Positions 53,066-61,701 of a stretch of 64,000 nucleotides of DNA are shown here, piece after piece. The translations under genes and the position numbers were made by a program. Every line of letters begins with the position of its first letter. The first letter of the stretch is position 1. Location of the stretch: NCBI RefSeq assembly GCF_010668805.1, contig NZ_WUFT01000004.1:1-64000 (forward strand), given 5' to 3'. Below the pieces are notes generated by a model that made no database searches, was not told where the DNA came from, and saw only the letters and a list, made by a program, of their open reading frames with translations. This DNA comes from Rhizobium phaseoli (GTDB taxonomy: Bacteria > Pseudomonadota > Alphaproteobacteria > Rhizobiales > Rhizobiaceae).

Positions 53066-53599
53066 TTACATGCCGGCGCCGCCGAGAACCGTGACCGCGC
53101 GGCGGTTCTGCGACCAGCAGGAAATATCGTCGCAGACGGCAACCGGACGTTCCTTACCGTAGGAAATCGTCTTCAGGCGCTGCGCCGGAACGCCCCGCGA
53201 AGCGAGATAATCCTTGGCGGCAGCCGCACGGCGGGCACCGAGCGCGAGGTTATATTCGCGTGTACCGCGTTCGTCGGCATGGCCTTCGACGGTGATCTGA
53301 TAGTTCGGGTAGCGGCCGAGCCACTGGGCCTGCCGGTCGAGCGTCTGCGAGGCATCGGCGCGGATCGACGAGGAGTCGGTATCGAAGAAGATACGGTCGC
53401 CGACATTGACCGTAAAGTCCTGGGCCGAGCCCGGCGTTGCGGAACCACCCGCGCCGCCACCAAGGCCGAGATCGCCCGCGCTGTTCGGCGGCTTCTTGGC
53501 GCAGCTCGCAAGCGCGAGACCGGCGACAAGCGCGATCATGACGGGGTTGCGGGCAAAATTCTGCATGCGGCTCATTGCCGGGGTATGAATTCGGCTCAT
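53066..53599 (-). CDS. pal: Peptidoglycan-associated lipoprotein Pal
   Basis: The 177-aa outer-membrane lipoprotein has a signal peptide ending LALASC (lipidation Cys near residue 33), a short Gly-rich linker, and an OmpA-C domain (about 65-175). That domain has FFDTDSSSIRADA, the peptidoglycan-binding region VEGHADERGTREYNLALGARRAAAAKDYL, and GKERP. The ATG at 53599 follows AAGGAG; a later in-frame ATG would also give a signal peptide. It anchors the outer membrane to peptidoglycan and partners TolB. Confidence 0.95.
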   Translation of the reverse strand: MSRIHTPAMSRMQNFARNPVMIALVAGLALASCAKKPPNSAGDLGLGGGAGGSATPGSAQDFTVNVGDRIFFDTDSSSIRADASQTLDRQAQWLGRYPNYQITVEGHADERGTREYNLALGARRAAAAKDYLASRGVPAQRLKTISYGKERPVAVCDDISCWSQNRRAVTVLGGAGM

Positions 53600-53751
53600 G
53601 GCCGGTCTCCTTGCGGGTTCATCAGGGTTTCTGGACAGTAACCGCACTCGGTTAACCGCCCCTCAAAAATTATGGTTAACGAATTACTGATTTGTCCCTT
53701 GGTCGCTCGATTCCATGACTTTGGGACGAGATGAAGGCAGCAGCGCATCGC

Positions 53752-55059
53752 CTACTCCATAAGCGGCGACCAGGCCGGGTCGGAACCATAGCTCGGCGTC
53801 TTCACAAGCTGCTCGTTGTAGCCGGTCAGATCGATCGAATAGAGCTGCGGACCGCCTGAGCCTGCCGCCTGGCGGAAGAACATCAGCACGCGGCCGTTCG
53901 GCGCCCAGGTCGGGCCCTCATTGTGGAAGCCGGTCGTCAGAATGCGCTCGCCCGAACCATCCGGTTTCATCACACCGATCGAGAACTTGCCGCCGGCCTG
54001 CTTGGTGAAGGCGATGAGATCGCCGCGCGGCGACCAGACCGGTGTCGAATAGGAGCCGTCACCGAAGGAAATACGGGTCTGGCCGGAACCATCGGCGTTC
54101 ATCACATAGATCTGCGGCTTTCCACCGCGGTCGCTTTCGAAGCTGACGCGCGCGCCGTCGGGCGAATAGGATGGCGAAGTGTCGATCGCCGCCGTCAAGG
54201 TCAGGCGCGTCGTCGTGCGTGAGCGCAGGTCCATCGTATAGATGTTGGAATTGGCGTCCTGCTGCAGGCTCATGATCACCTTCTGACCGTCAGGCGAAAA
54301 GCGCGGCGAGAAGGTCATGCCGGGAAAATTGCCGACGACCTCACGCTGCCCGGTTTCCAGCTGCAGCAGATAGACGCGGGGCTGCTGGTTGGCAAAGGAC
54401 ATGTAGGTGACTTCCTGCCGGCTCGGCGAGAAGCGCGGCGTCAGCACGAGATCGCTGCCATCCGTCAGCATCCGCACGTTGAAGCCATCCTGATCCATGA
54501 TTGCCAGCTGGCGCTTGCGCTGCTGCTTGGTGCCGGATTCGGAGACGAAGACGACACGGGTGTCGAAATAACCTTCCTCGCCGGTGATCTGCTTGTAGAT
54601 CGCATCGGCGATGATGTGCGCCACACGGCGCCAGTTTTCCGGCTGCGTATAGAACTGCTGGCCGGTCATCTGCTGTCCGGCGAACGGGTCCCAGAGCCGG
54701 AATTCGGCGCGAAGACGGCCATCCGCTTCCTTGGTAACCCGGCCGGTGACCAGCGCCTGGGCATTGATGACCTTCCAGTCCTCGAAACGCGGCGAAGCGT
54801 CGGGATTAGAAATCTTCTCGATGAAAGCGGTTTTGTTGATGGGTGCGAAGAGACCGGACCGCTGCAAGTCTGCGGCGATGACCTGCGAGACTTGCGCGCC
54901 CATGTCGCCCTGGAAGTCAGTCACCGCAATCGGCAACGGCTGAACGTTACCCTTTCGAAGATCGAGGGTAAGCACCGCGTTCGCCGGAGTCGTAAAGGCT
55001 GCGACCCCAAACAGGCCTGCAATGACCATCAGAGCGCGGATGAGGGAACACTTGACCAT
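53752..55059 (-). CDS. tolB: Tol-Pal translocation protein TolB
   Basis: The 435-aa periplasmic protein has a signal peptide ending TTPANA, an N-terminal alpha/beta domain (about residues 30-165) and a six-bladed beta-propeller of PD40/WD40-like repeats (about 185-430). Repeated motifs include [47 protein letters not shown] and [11 protein letters not shown]. The ATG at 55059 (MVKCSLI) is placed by AAAGG nine bases upstream. It lies between tolA and pal in the conserved order. Confidence 0.96.
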   Translation of the reverse strand: MVKCSLIRALMVIAGLFGVAAFTTPANAVLTLDLRKGNVQPLPIAVTDFQGDMGAQVSQVIAADLQRSGLFAPINKTAFIEKISNPDASPRFEDWKVINAQALVTGRVTKEADGRLRAEFRLWDPFAGQQMTGQQFYTQPENWRRVAHIIADAIYKQITGEEGYFDTRVVFVSESGTKQQRKRQLAIMDQDGFNVRMLTDGSDLVLTPRFSPSRQEVTYMSFANQQPRVYLLQLETGQREVVGNFPGMTFSPRFSPDGQKVIMSLQQDANSNIYTMDLRSRTTTRLTLTAAIDTSPSYSPDGARVSFESDRGGKPQIYVMNADGSGQTRISFGDGSYSTPVWSPRGDLIAFTKQAGGKFSIGVMKPDGSGERILTTGFHNEGPTWAPNGRVLMFFRQAAGSGGPQLYSIDLTGYNEQLVKTPSYGSDPAWSPLME

Positions 55060-55168
55060 ATCAAATAAGCCTTTCAGCACTTCATGAATTCAGTTTGCTA
55101 GTAGGACAGTTCAAGATGACTTCCTTCCGAGCATTGTATTTATCTTTGGAAGCTCGGCTCCTAGGCAT

Positions 55169-56314
55169 CTAGATTCCCAGGCTGCTCGCATCGAAGTTAA
55201 GAACGACCTCATTCCAAGCTTCATATTTGTCCATCGGAAGAGTCGAAGAAAACGAGGGAGCCGATTTCATCACGGCACGGTAAGCAGCGCTTTCCAGCGC
55301 ACGACGCGTCGAATCGCTGCTGCTCCCACCAGACGATTCTATCTCCGGCTCACCGATGATGTTGCCGTCTCTGCCCAGCTTGAAATGCACCGTGACGACC
55401 AAGCCGGAAAGGCCTTCCATTCCGGGCGTGACAAGCCAATTGCCCTCGATCAAGCTGCGCATTGCATCTTCTTCGCTCTGGCTGAGTTTCGAGCCGCCGT
55501 TGCTCTTTTTCGCGCCTAGCGATGCTTCCTGCGTCGAGCGCTTGGCGCCCCCGGCAGAAGGATCGGTCTTGTTCAGCAAGATCGAAATCTGGTCGGCATT
55601 GAAATCGCTTTTCATCGATGAAGCGGACTTCGCCGTTTCTTGCTTTTTGTCCGCCTTCTTTTTGTCGGTCGGCGTGTCCGCGGTCTTCGGCTGATCCGGG
55701 GTCTTTTCCGGCGGCTTTTCGGCAGGCTTCTGCGGTTCCGGCGGCTTCACCTGCGGCTTGGCGACAGGCGTCGGCACATTGTCCGGCAGCGCCTCGGCAT
55801 CGGGCTTCGGCGGCTCCTCCGGCTTGGCCTGTTCTTCCGGCGGTTTTTCCTCGGGCTTCGGCGGTGTCACTTCGACAGGCTTCGGCGGCGGAATGGAAGC
55901 GACCTCCTTCGGCTGCTCGACCTCAGTTTCCTCCTTGACGATGTCCTTGACGTCATTCGGCTTAGGATCGATCTTCGGCAGCGGCTTGTCGCTGGAATTT
56001 GCCGCGGCGGCCTCGCTATTGCTGGGCTTGGCGTTCGGAACGGGCGGCGTCTTCAGATCGACATTGTTGTCGCCGGCGTTCTCGGCCGGCTGCGCGATCG
56101 GCGGCCGCGTCGTCGGCACGGGTGCGGAAGTCTCCTTCTTCGGAGCCTTCTTGTCGCCCTGCTGCATCTGGGTAATGGACTCCACCGGCACCAGATCGAC
56201 CGGCATCGCCTCGAAATCCTCCACCTTGAAGGATTCCGGCGCGCTGAGCGACACCATCGCCCAGGTGAGTACCAGGCAGTGCAGAACAGCAGATGTGACG
56301 ACGCTGGTCTTCAT
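55169..56314 (-). CDS. tolA: Tol-Pal protein TolA (proline-rich type)
   Basis: The 381-aa protein has one N-terminal membrane helix (about residues 6-24, with the Ser-His pattern SAVLHCLVL typical of TolA/TonB). A very long Pro/Lys/Glu-rich stretch (about 50-230) is rich in PKPE and PPEK repeats. The C-terminal domain (about 270-375) ends with YRAVMKSAPSFSSTLPMDKYEAWNEVVLNFD. The extended middle spans the periplasm so the tip can reach TolB and Pal. It starts eight bases after tolR. Confidence 0.92.
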   Translation of the reverse strand: MKTSVVTSAVLHCLVLTWAMVSLSAPESFKVEDFEAMPVDLVPVESITQMQQGDKKAPKKETSAPVPTTRPPIAQPAENAGDNNVDLKTPPVPNAKPSNSEAAAANSSDKPLPKIDPKPNDVKDIVKEETEVEQPKEVASIPPPKPVEVTPPKPEEKPPEEQAKPEEPPKPDAEALPDNVPTPVAKPQVKPPEPQKPAEKPPEKTPDQPKTADTPTDKKKADKKQETAKSASSMKSDFNADQISILLNKTDPSAGGAKRSTQEASLGAKKSNGGSKLSQSEEDAMRSLIEGNWLVTPGMEGLSGLVVTVHFKLGRDGNIIGEPEIESSGGSSSDSTRRALESAAYRAVMKSAPSFSSTLPMDKYEAWNEVVLNFDASSLGI

Positions 56315-56322
56315 CTTGAACG

Positions 56323-56778
56323 CTATTGGTCCTTCTTCTGCTGCGTCACGAGGCCGATATTCTTGAAGCCTGCGCCCTGAATACGGGCCATGACGTCGGC
56401 GATGACGCCGTAGGGCGCCGTCGCGTCGCCGCGCACGAAGATACGTTCGTTATAGCCGGTGGTGGCAATCGCCTCGAGCTTGGCGGCAATCTCGGCGGCC
56501 GGGATCGGCGTTTCCTGCAGGAACACTTCACCGTCGTTCTTGACGGAGATGGTAATCGGCTGCGTCTCGGAATTCAGCGCCTTGGCCTGCGTTTCCGGCA
56601 GGTCGATCGGCACGCCGACAGTCATCATCGGTGCCGCGACCATGAAGATGATCAAAAGCACGAGCATGACGTCGACGAGCGGCGTCACGTTGATTTCGGA
56701 AATCACGGCCCTGTTCCGACCGCCGCGACGGCGACGTCTGCCGCCCCCGCCGTCATTGCCTCCAACAGCCATACCCAT
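56323..56778 (-). CDS. tolR: Tol-Pal protein TolR
   Basis: The 151-aa ExbD/TolR-family protein has a Gly/Arg-rich N-terminus ([17 protein letters not shown]), and a single membrane helix in [24 protein letters not shown] that contains the essential Asp of the proton channel. A periplasmic domain (about 65-150) follows. With TolQ it forms the proton-driven motor that energises TolA. It is 18 bp after tolQ. Confidence 0.95.
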   Translation of the reverse strand: MGMAVGGNDGGGGRRRRRGGRNRAVISEINVTPLVDVMLVLLIIFMVAAPMMTVGVPIDLPETQAKALNSETQPITISVKNDGEVFLQETPIPAAEIAAKLEAIATTGYNERIFVRGDATAPYGVIADVMARIQGAGFKNIGLVTQQKKDQ

Positions 56779-56796
56779 GTCAGTATACTCCGTTGG

Positions 56797-57516
56797 TTAC
56801 TGAGCTGCAGCGCGCGGCTGCAGCTTCTCGTCGATCTGGCGCGAAAGTATGGCGGAGAATTCATCCGCGAAACCTTCCATGCGGCCCGAGAGCTTGCCGG
56901 CATCGGCAGAGAACTTGTTGTAGGCGATAACCGCCGGAATAGCCGCGACGAGACCGATGGCGGTCGCAAGCAGCGCTTCGGCGATACCGGGCGCGACGAC
57001 CGCGAGGTTGGTCGACTTCGAACCGGCAATCGCCTGGAACGAGGTCATGATACCGACGACCGTGCCGAAGAGACCGATGAACGGACCGGCCGAACCGATT
57101 GTTGCCAGCGACCCGAGACGGGCGCCGAGAAATTCCGATTCGCGTGACAGCGTCACGTCCATTGCCCGGTCGATACGCATCTGCAGGCCGATCGGCGAAC
57201 GGGCGCCGCGCTCGAAGGATTTTTTCCATTCGCGCATGGCGGCCACGAAGATCGCCGCCAGCCCGGTATTGTTGCGTTCCGACAGCGAGCGGTAGAGCTC
57301 TTCCAGCGACTGGCCCGACCAGAACACCTGCTCGAACTTGTCGAACTGGCGCCGTGCGCGGCCATAGGCCAGGTATTTGTCGATGACGATCGCCCAGGTC
57401 CACACCGAAGCCGCGATAAGTCCGAGCATAACCAGCTTGACGACGATGCCGGCCTGCATGAAAAGCGACCAGAGGCTGACGTCCGTCGTTGCTGCTGCCA
57501 ATCCTACTTGTTCCAT
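56797..57516 (-). CDS. tolQ: Tol-Pal protein TolQ
   Basis: The 239-aa ExbB/TolQ-family motor subunit has three membrane helices (about residues 18-42, 130-155 and 170-195). The conserved segment [13 protein letters not shown] precedes [24 protein letters not shown]. The ATG at 57516 ([16 protein letters not shown]) starts the standard product; a 17-codon upstream extension crosses a hairpin and is rejected. It is first of the tolQRAB-pal-cpoB cluster, separated from ybgC by 375 bp. Confidence 0.95.
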   Translation of the reverse strand: MEQVGLAAATTDVSLWSLFMQAGIVVKLVMLGLIAASVWTWAIVIDKYLAYGRARRQFDKFEQVFWSGQSLEELYRSLSERNNTGLAAIFVAAMREWKKSFERGARSPIGLQMRIDRAMDVTLSRESEFLGARLGSLATIGSAGPFIGLFGTVVGIMTSFQAIAGSKSTNLAVVAPGIAEALLATAIGLVAAIPAVIAYNKFSADAGKLSGRMEGFADEFSAILSRQIDEKLQPRAAAQ

Positions 57517-57891
57517 TGATCCAAAATCCCCGAATCCAAACGCCCGGTGCTGGACCGGGCGGCACAAAGTGATCTCGCAAGAAGTGTCCGGCGGCCGCCG
57601 CCCAAAGCCCTGGTCAAACTTCCAAGCTCATCTTCCGCCTTCTTGCCGTCAAATTTGGTCAAAGGAAGGCGTGCACCGCACAAACTCCGACTTTCCCAGT
57701 AAGACACTATTATGGTTAATAGATCGTTAGTGCCGGACTGTGACGGTAAGCCTGTGTTTGGAAGATTTCGTTCGATGGATTACTTGACCGGAGCAAGATC
57801 CGGCTGCCGAAAGAACGCTCATCCTGCGGCGCCGGAATTCCTTCACATAAAGCTCAGGTTTTGACAAGCCTGAATTCCGTGCGATTCGCGC
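57517..57891. other. Gene-free region between ybgC and tolQ
   Basis: These 375 bp should contain a separate tolQ promoter. They hold a perfect 8-bp-arm hairpin (CGCCCGGT/ACCGGGCG, 57541-57561) just before the tolQ ribosome site, a CtrA-like motif at 57715-57730, and no credible coding frame. In many proteobacteria ybgC and tolQ are nearly contiguous, so the long gap is noteworthy. Confidence 0.55.
57715..57730 (-). promoter_or_regulatory. CtrA-like motif upstream of tolQ
   Basis: Minus strand: CTAA, seven bases, TTAAC, matching the CtrA consensus TTAA-N7-TTAAC at eight of nine positions, about 200 bp before tolQ. It is a possible cell-cycle control point for the Tol-Pal division machinery; inferred from the motif only. 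Confidence 0.35.
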
Positions 57892-58347
57892 CTATAGCGG
57901 CGTACTGCCTTCCAGGAATTTCGCCGCCAACGTTTCCGGCAGCCGCCGCGGCCGCCCCTTGGCGCTGATGACGGCGATGATCACCTTGGCTGATATCAGC
58001 AGCGTCTCGCCCGATTGGATCTGCTGATTGAGCACCATCTTGGCCCCGCCGGCCTTTTCCGTGTGCGTCAGGATCGTCAGCACATCGTCCATGCGCGCCG
58101 GGCTTTTGAAGTCGATCTCCATGCGGTGGACGACGAAGACGAGGCCCTCCTCGTCAGCGCTGACGAGCTCGCGCTGCTCGACGCCGAGGCAACGCAGATA
58201 ATCGGTGCGGCCGCGCTCGAGGAAATGCAGGTAGCGGGCGTGGTAGACCAGACCGGAGAAGTCGGTATCCTCATAGTAGACCCGTTGGACGAGGCGGTGC
58301 CCGGCCTCCGTCAGCTCTCCCGAAATGGAAAAAGGGCGCTCCGTCAT
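57892..58347 (-). CDS. ybgC: Acyl-CoA thioesterase YbgC (Tol-Pal associated)
   Basis: The 151-aa hot-dog-fold thioesterase has the 4HBT signature RVYYEDTDFSGLVYHARYLHFLERGRTDYL, where the Asp after YYEDT is catalytic. It then has MEIDFKSPARMDDVLTI and a C-terminal strand rich in Val and Ile. The ATG at 58347 follows TTGGAGAAAAT. Such proteins hydrolyse acyl-CoA or acyl-ACP and accompany tol genes in most proteobacteria. It is transcribed divergently from sqdB, with three 22-bp repeats between them. Confidence 0.93.
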   Translation of the reverse strand: MTERPFSISGELTEAGHRLVQRVYYEDTDFSGLVYHARYLHFLERGRTDYLRCLGVEQRELVSADEEGLVFVVHRMEIDFKSPARMDDVLTILTHTEKAGGAKMVLNQQIQSGETLLISAKVIIAVISAKGRPRRLPETLAAKFLEGSTPL

Positions 58348-58400
58348 AATTTTCTCCAAACTGCGGTGCCCTCTTTGGCGCAACGCTTGCCCACAGGCAA

Positions 58401-58454
58401 GCATTGAATGACCGGCAGGTAGGCATTGAATGCCCAGCTGGTAGGCATTGAATG
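58401..58454. repeat. Three direct repeats, 22-bp period, between ybgC and sqdB
   Basis: GCATTGAATG begins at 58401, 58423 and 58445, the spacing being exactly 22 bp (two helical turns). The full units resemble GCATTGAATGCCCAGCTGGTAG, with three to four differences between copies 1 and 2. Each core is itself a small palindrome, GCATT-G-AATG(C). They lie between the divergent starts and directly before the sqdB promoter, which suggests phased binding of a regulator. A GCTTGCC/GGCAAGC stem (58385-58402) adjoins them. Confidence 0.75.
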
Positions 58455-58455
58455 A

Positions 58456-58485
58456 TTGTCATAATTCCTAACTATTCCCGATATT
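58456..58485 (+). promoter_or_regulatory. Possible sqdB promoter
   Basis: TTGTCA (58456-58461), an 18-bp spacer and GATATT (58480-58485), immediately after the third 22-bp repeat and 25 bp before the sqdB start. Moderate match. Confidence 0.4.
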
Positions 58486-58510
58486 GAGCGACTGATCAGG
58501 AGACGATGTG

Positions 58511-59731
58511 ATGAAGATTGCGGTTATGGGCGGAGACGGTTTCATTGGTTGGCCAACGTCGCTGCATCTCTCCGATGCCGGGCATGACATTCATATCCTC
58601 GACAATCTCTCACGCCGCTGGATCGACACGGAGCTTGGCGTTCAGTCACTGACACCGATGGACTCGATCCAGGAGCGCACCCGCATTTGGCATGCCGAAA
58701 CCGGACGCCGCATCCACTTCAATCTGATCGATCTCGCCAAGGACTACGAACTGCTGAAGAACTGGCTTTCCGAACACCGCCCGGATGCCGTCATCCATTT
58801 CGCCGAGCAGCGGGCCGCACCCTATTCGATGAAGAGCGACCGCCATAAGAACTACACGGTTAATAACAACGTCAGCGCCACGCACAACCTGCTGAACGCG
58901 CTGACCGAACTCAATCTCGATACCCATCTCATCCATCTCGGCACCATGGGCGTCTACGGCTATTCGACGGTCGGCGCTGCCATCCCAGAGGGCTACCTGC
59001 CGGTCGGCATCGAAACTCCAGGCGGCGAGACGGTGAGCCAGGAGATCCTCTATCCCTCCAATCCCGGCTCGATCTACCACATGACCAAGTGCCTGGATCA
59101 GCTTCTCTTCCAGTTCTACGCCAAGAACGACGGTTTGAGGATCACCGACCTGCACCAGGGCATCGTCTGGGGCACGCATACCGAACAGACGCGCCGCCAT
59201 GCGCAGCTGATCAACCGTTTCGATTACGACGGCGATTATGGCACGGTGCTGAACCGCTTCCTGATCCAGGCGGCGATCGGCTATCCCTTGACGGTACACG
59301 GCACCGGCGGCCAGACCCGCGCCTTCATCCACATCCAGGATTCGGTGCGCTGCATCGAGCTGGCGCTCAAGAATCCGCCCGCCCGCGGCGCGCGCGTCGA
59401 CATCTTCAACCAGATGACGGAAACCCACCGGGTGCGCGACCTCGCAGAGATGATCGCGGGGATAAGCGGCGCCGACATCGCCTGGCTGCCGAACCCGCGC
59501 AAGGAAGCCGCCGAGAACGAGCTGATCGTCCGGAACGAAAAATTCCGTGATCTCGGCCTCGAACCAATCACGCTGGAAGCGGGCCTGCTCGGCGAGATCG
59601 TCGATGTCGCGAAGAAATTCGCTTATCGCGTCGACCGCTCGCGCGTGCCGGCCGTCTCCGCCTGGACTAAGGACATCGCCGCAACGATCAACCACGATCC
59701 GGAAGGCAAGCGGCTGAAGTCGGTGTCATGA
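58511..59731 (+). CDS. sqdB: UDP-sulfoquinovose synthase SqdB
   Basis: The 406-aa short-chain dehydrogenase/reductase joins sulfite to UDP-glucose to make UDP-sulfoquinovose, the head-group donor of the sulfolipid SQDG. The NAD-binding GGDGFIG (residues 7-13) and catalytic Thr145 (HLGTMGVYG), Tyr189 and Lys193 (YHMTK) match the SQD1/SqdB family, as does HFAEQRAAPYSMKS near residue 100. The start is the ATG at 58511, seven bases after AGGAGA; the preceding GTG is an alternative. It is the first gene of sqdB-sqdD-sqdC, as described in Sinorhizobium meliloti. Confidence 0.95.
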   Translation: MKIAVMGGDGFIGWPTSLHLSDAGHDIHILDNLSRRWIDTELGVQSLTPMDSIQERTRIWHAETGRRIHFNLIDLAKDYELLKNWLSEHRPDAVIHFAEQRAAPYSMKSDRHKNYTVNNNVSATHNLLNALTELNLDTHLIHLGTMGVYGYSTVGAAIPEGYLPVGIETPGGETVSQEILYPSNPGSIYHMTKCLDQLLFQFYAKNDGLRITDLHQGIVWGTHTEQTRRHAQLINRFDYDGDYGTVLNRFLIQAAIGYPLTVHGTGGQTRAFIHIQDSVRCIELALKNPPARGARVDIFNQMTETHRVRDLAEMIAGISGADIAWLPNPRKEAAENELIVRNEKFRDLGLEPITLEAGLLGEIVDVAKKFAYRVDRSRVPAVSAWTKDIAATINHDPEGKRLKSVS

Positions 59732-59773
59732 GCGAGGGTTTGTTGTTGAATCGCCGCCAGCCCAACGATCTCC

Positions 59774-59891
59774 CCCTCATTCCTGTTCTTGTCACAGGAA
59801 TCCAGCGCGCCCAAGTCTTTGGGCGCAGGAGGGTCATTCACGGCGCGGACGCGCCGTGGCTGGATTCCTGTGACAAGCACAGGAATGAGGG
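59774..59891. repeat. Palindromic element between sqdB and sqdD (copy B)
   Basis: The same outer (CCCTCATTCCTGT, 59774-59786; ACAGGAATGAGGG, 59879-59891) and nested arms (59794-59805, 59860-59871) as copy A in tilS are present, with the two inner stems in the opposite order; hence it is inverted relative to copy A on this strand. At 118 bp it is shorter, lacking an interior stretch of about 36 bp. It separates sqdB from sqdD and leaves only 24 bp before the sqdD start. Confidence 0.9.
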
Positions 59892-59915
59892 TAGGTGTGG
59901 AAGCGACCGGCGCGG

Positions 59916-60740
59916 ATGATCTCTACCCCGAACCTCGCATACGTCACACTCGTCACCAATGCCGACTACGCCATGGGTGCGACCGCCCTCGTCCACTCCC
60001 TGAGGCGCACCGGCACCACCGCCGACATCGTCATCCTCCACACCGGCGGTATCGATACAGCCGCGCTCGCCCCGCTCACGACCCTCGGCTGCCGCCTGAT
60101 CCAGGTCGAGCATTTGCCGCTGTCAGCTGCCTTCAACGAGCGCCACGCCCGCGGCCAACTCCATTCGGCAGCTCCCTTCACCAAGGGCCGCAAGCCGGAT
60201 TTTCATTCGCCGCTCGACAATTTCTGCAAGCTCAGGCTGTGGCAGCTTGTCGAATATGAGCGCTGCGTCTTCATCGACGCCGATGCCCTCGTGCTGAAGA
60301 ACGTCGACAGGCTCTTCCTCTATCCGGAATTCTCCGCCGCCCCGAATGTCTATGAAAACCTCGCCGACTTTCGCCGCATGAATTCCGGCGTCTTCGTCGC
60401 CACGCCGTCGCATGACACATTCCGGCACATGCTCGAAAAGCTCGACACGGCAGACGTTTTCTGGCAGCGCACCGATCAGACGTTTCTCGAGACTTTCTTC
60501 CCGGATTGGCACGGCCTGCCGGTTTATTTCAACATGCTGCAATATGTATGGTTCACCATGCCCGAGCTTTGGGACTGGAAGAGCATTTCGATCATGCATT
60601 ACCAATATGAAAAACCGTGGGAAAAGGATCATCCCAAGGCAGCGCGACTACAACCCTTGATCGATTTGTGGCACCGTTTCCACGATGACGGCGATGTGCC
60701 GGAGATCACGGCGCTGGATAATCCGGAAGGGGCAGCATGA
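59916..60740 (+). CDS. sqdD: Glycosyltransferase SqdD (GT8/glycogenin-like)
   Basis: The 274-aa soluble glycosyltransferase has the GT8 features ATALVHSLRRTGT, GKRLW-type KLRLWQLVEYERCVFIDADALVLKN with the DAD metal/nucleotide motif, and NSGVFVATP. In S. meliloti, SqdD is encoded by the second gene of the sqdBDC operon and is proposed to transfer sulfoquinovose to diacylglycerol. The ATG at 59916 is preferred; an in-frame GTG 21 bases earlier is possible. No clear Shine-Dalgarno is present, perhaps because copy B of the palindromic element replaced the original leader. It overlaps sqdC (ATGA). Confidence 0.88.
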   Translation: MISTPNLAYVTLVTNADYAMGATALVHSLRRTGTTADIVILHTGGIDTAALAPLTTLGCRLIQVEHLPLSAAFNERHARGQLHSAAPFTKGRKPDFHSPLDNFCKLRLWQLVEYERCVFIDADALVLKNVDRLFLYPEFSAAPNVYENLADFRRMNSGVFVATPSHDTFRHMLEKLDTADVFWQRTDQTFLETFFPDWHGLPVYFNMLQYVWFTMPELWDWKSISIMHYQYEKPWEKDHPKAARLQPLIDLWHRFHDDGDVPEITALDNPEGAA

Positions 60741-61654
60741 AGGTACTGGTATCTGGCGGAACGGGTCTCGTCGGCCGGTATGTTGTCGAGGAACTGCTGG
60801 CTGCCGGATATCAGGTGATCGTCGGCGGGCGCCGTGCGCCGCTGCCCCGCCTCTTCTCCCGCCCGGTCGAGTTCGCGGCGCTTTCGCTCGATCCCAACAA
60901 GGATCAAATCGACGTCTTCGACGATGCCTATTTCTTCGTCCACGCCGCCTTCAGCCATATCACGGGCAAATATCGCGGCGGCGAGGGCGACGATCCGAAG
61001 AGTTTCCACAGGCTGAACCTTGATGGCACCGTCCGGCTTTTCGAAGCTGCCAAACGCGCCGGTACACGCCGCTGCATCTTCCTGTCCAGCCGCGCCGCCT
61101 ATGGCGACCATCCCGAAGGAACCGAGCTTACGGAAACGATGCTGGCCAAGCCCGAAACACTCTACGGCCAGGTCAAGCTTGATGCCGAACGCGCGCTTGC
61201 CCACCTCTCCACGCCGGGTTTTGCCGGCGTGAGCCTGAGGGCGACAGGCATCTACGGCGATCTCTCGCCGAACAAATGGGACGGCCTCATCGCCGATTAC
61301 CTCGCCGGCCGGCCGGTTGTTTCGCGCGCAGGAACGGAAGTTCACGGCCGCGACCTCGGGCGTGCGGTGCGGCTGATGCTGGAGACGGAAAGCACCCGCA
61401 TCTCCGGCGAGGTCTTCAACGTCTCGGACATATCAGTAGAGACGCGCGATATTCTTTCGCCTATCCGGCGCGTGACCGGCTGTCGGCACGCGCTGCCGGC
61501 CCCCGCCGACAGGGTGGCGCTCAATCCCATGAGCACGGAGAAAATCCGCGCGCTCGGCTGGTTGCCGGGCGGAGCGACGCTGTTTGAAGAAACGATGCAA
61601 CGGCTCGCCGCGGCTCTGACGGCAGCCCCAGAACACAGGTCCACGCAAGTCTGA
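60737..61654 (+). CDS. sqdC: NAD-dependent epimerase/dehydratase-like protein SqdC
   Basis: The 305-aa extended short-chain dehydrogenase has the nucleotide-binding GGTGLVGRYVVEELL (residues 7-21), SSRAAYGDH, the YxxxK-type LYGQVKLDAE and a C-terminal domain with SDISVETRDILSP. It is the third gene of sqdBDC. SqdC's precise step is less clear than SqdB's: it is thought to affect sulfolipid synthesis and quinovosyl acceptors. The gene is translationally coupled to sqdD. Confidence 0.88.
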   Translation: MKVLVSGGTGLVGRYVVEELLAAGYQVIVGGRRAPLPRLFSRPVEFAALSLDPNKDQIDVFDDAYFFVHAAFSHITGKYRGGEGDDPKSFHRLNLDGTVRLFEAAKRAGTRRCIFLSSRAAYGDHPEGTELTETMLAKPETLYGQVKLDAERALAHLSTPGFAGVSLRATGIYGDLSPNKWDGLIADYLAGRPVVSRAGTEVHGRDLGRAVRLMLETESTRISGEVFNVSDISVETRDILSPIRRVTGCRHALPAPADRVALNPMSTEKIRALGWLPGGATLFEETMQRLAAALTAAPEHRSTQV

Positions 61655-61701
61655 CGTTGCAGGATGCGCCGAATTGCTATCGGGCTGTCGGGGGATTGTT
61701 C

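Noticed and set aside
59728..59919. Short frame starting at the ATG that overlaps the sqdB stop
   Set aside because: It reads through the palindromic element and is out of frame with sqdD; its sequence is element-derived rather than a distinct gene.
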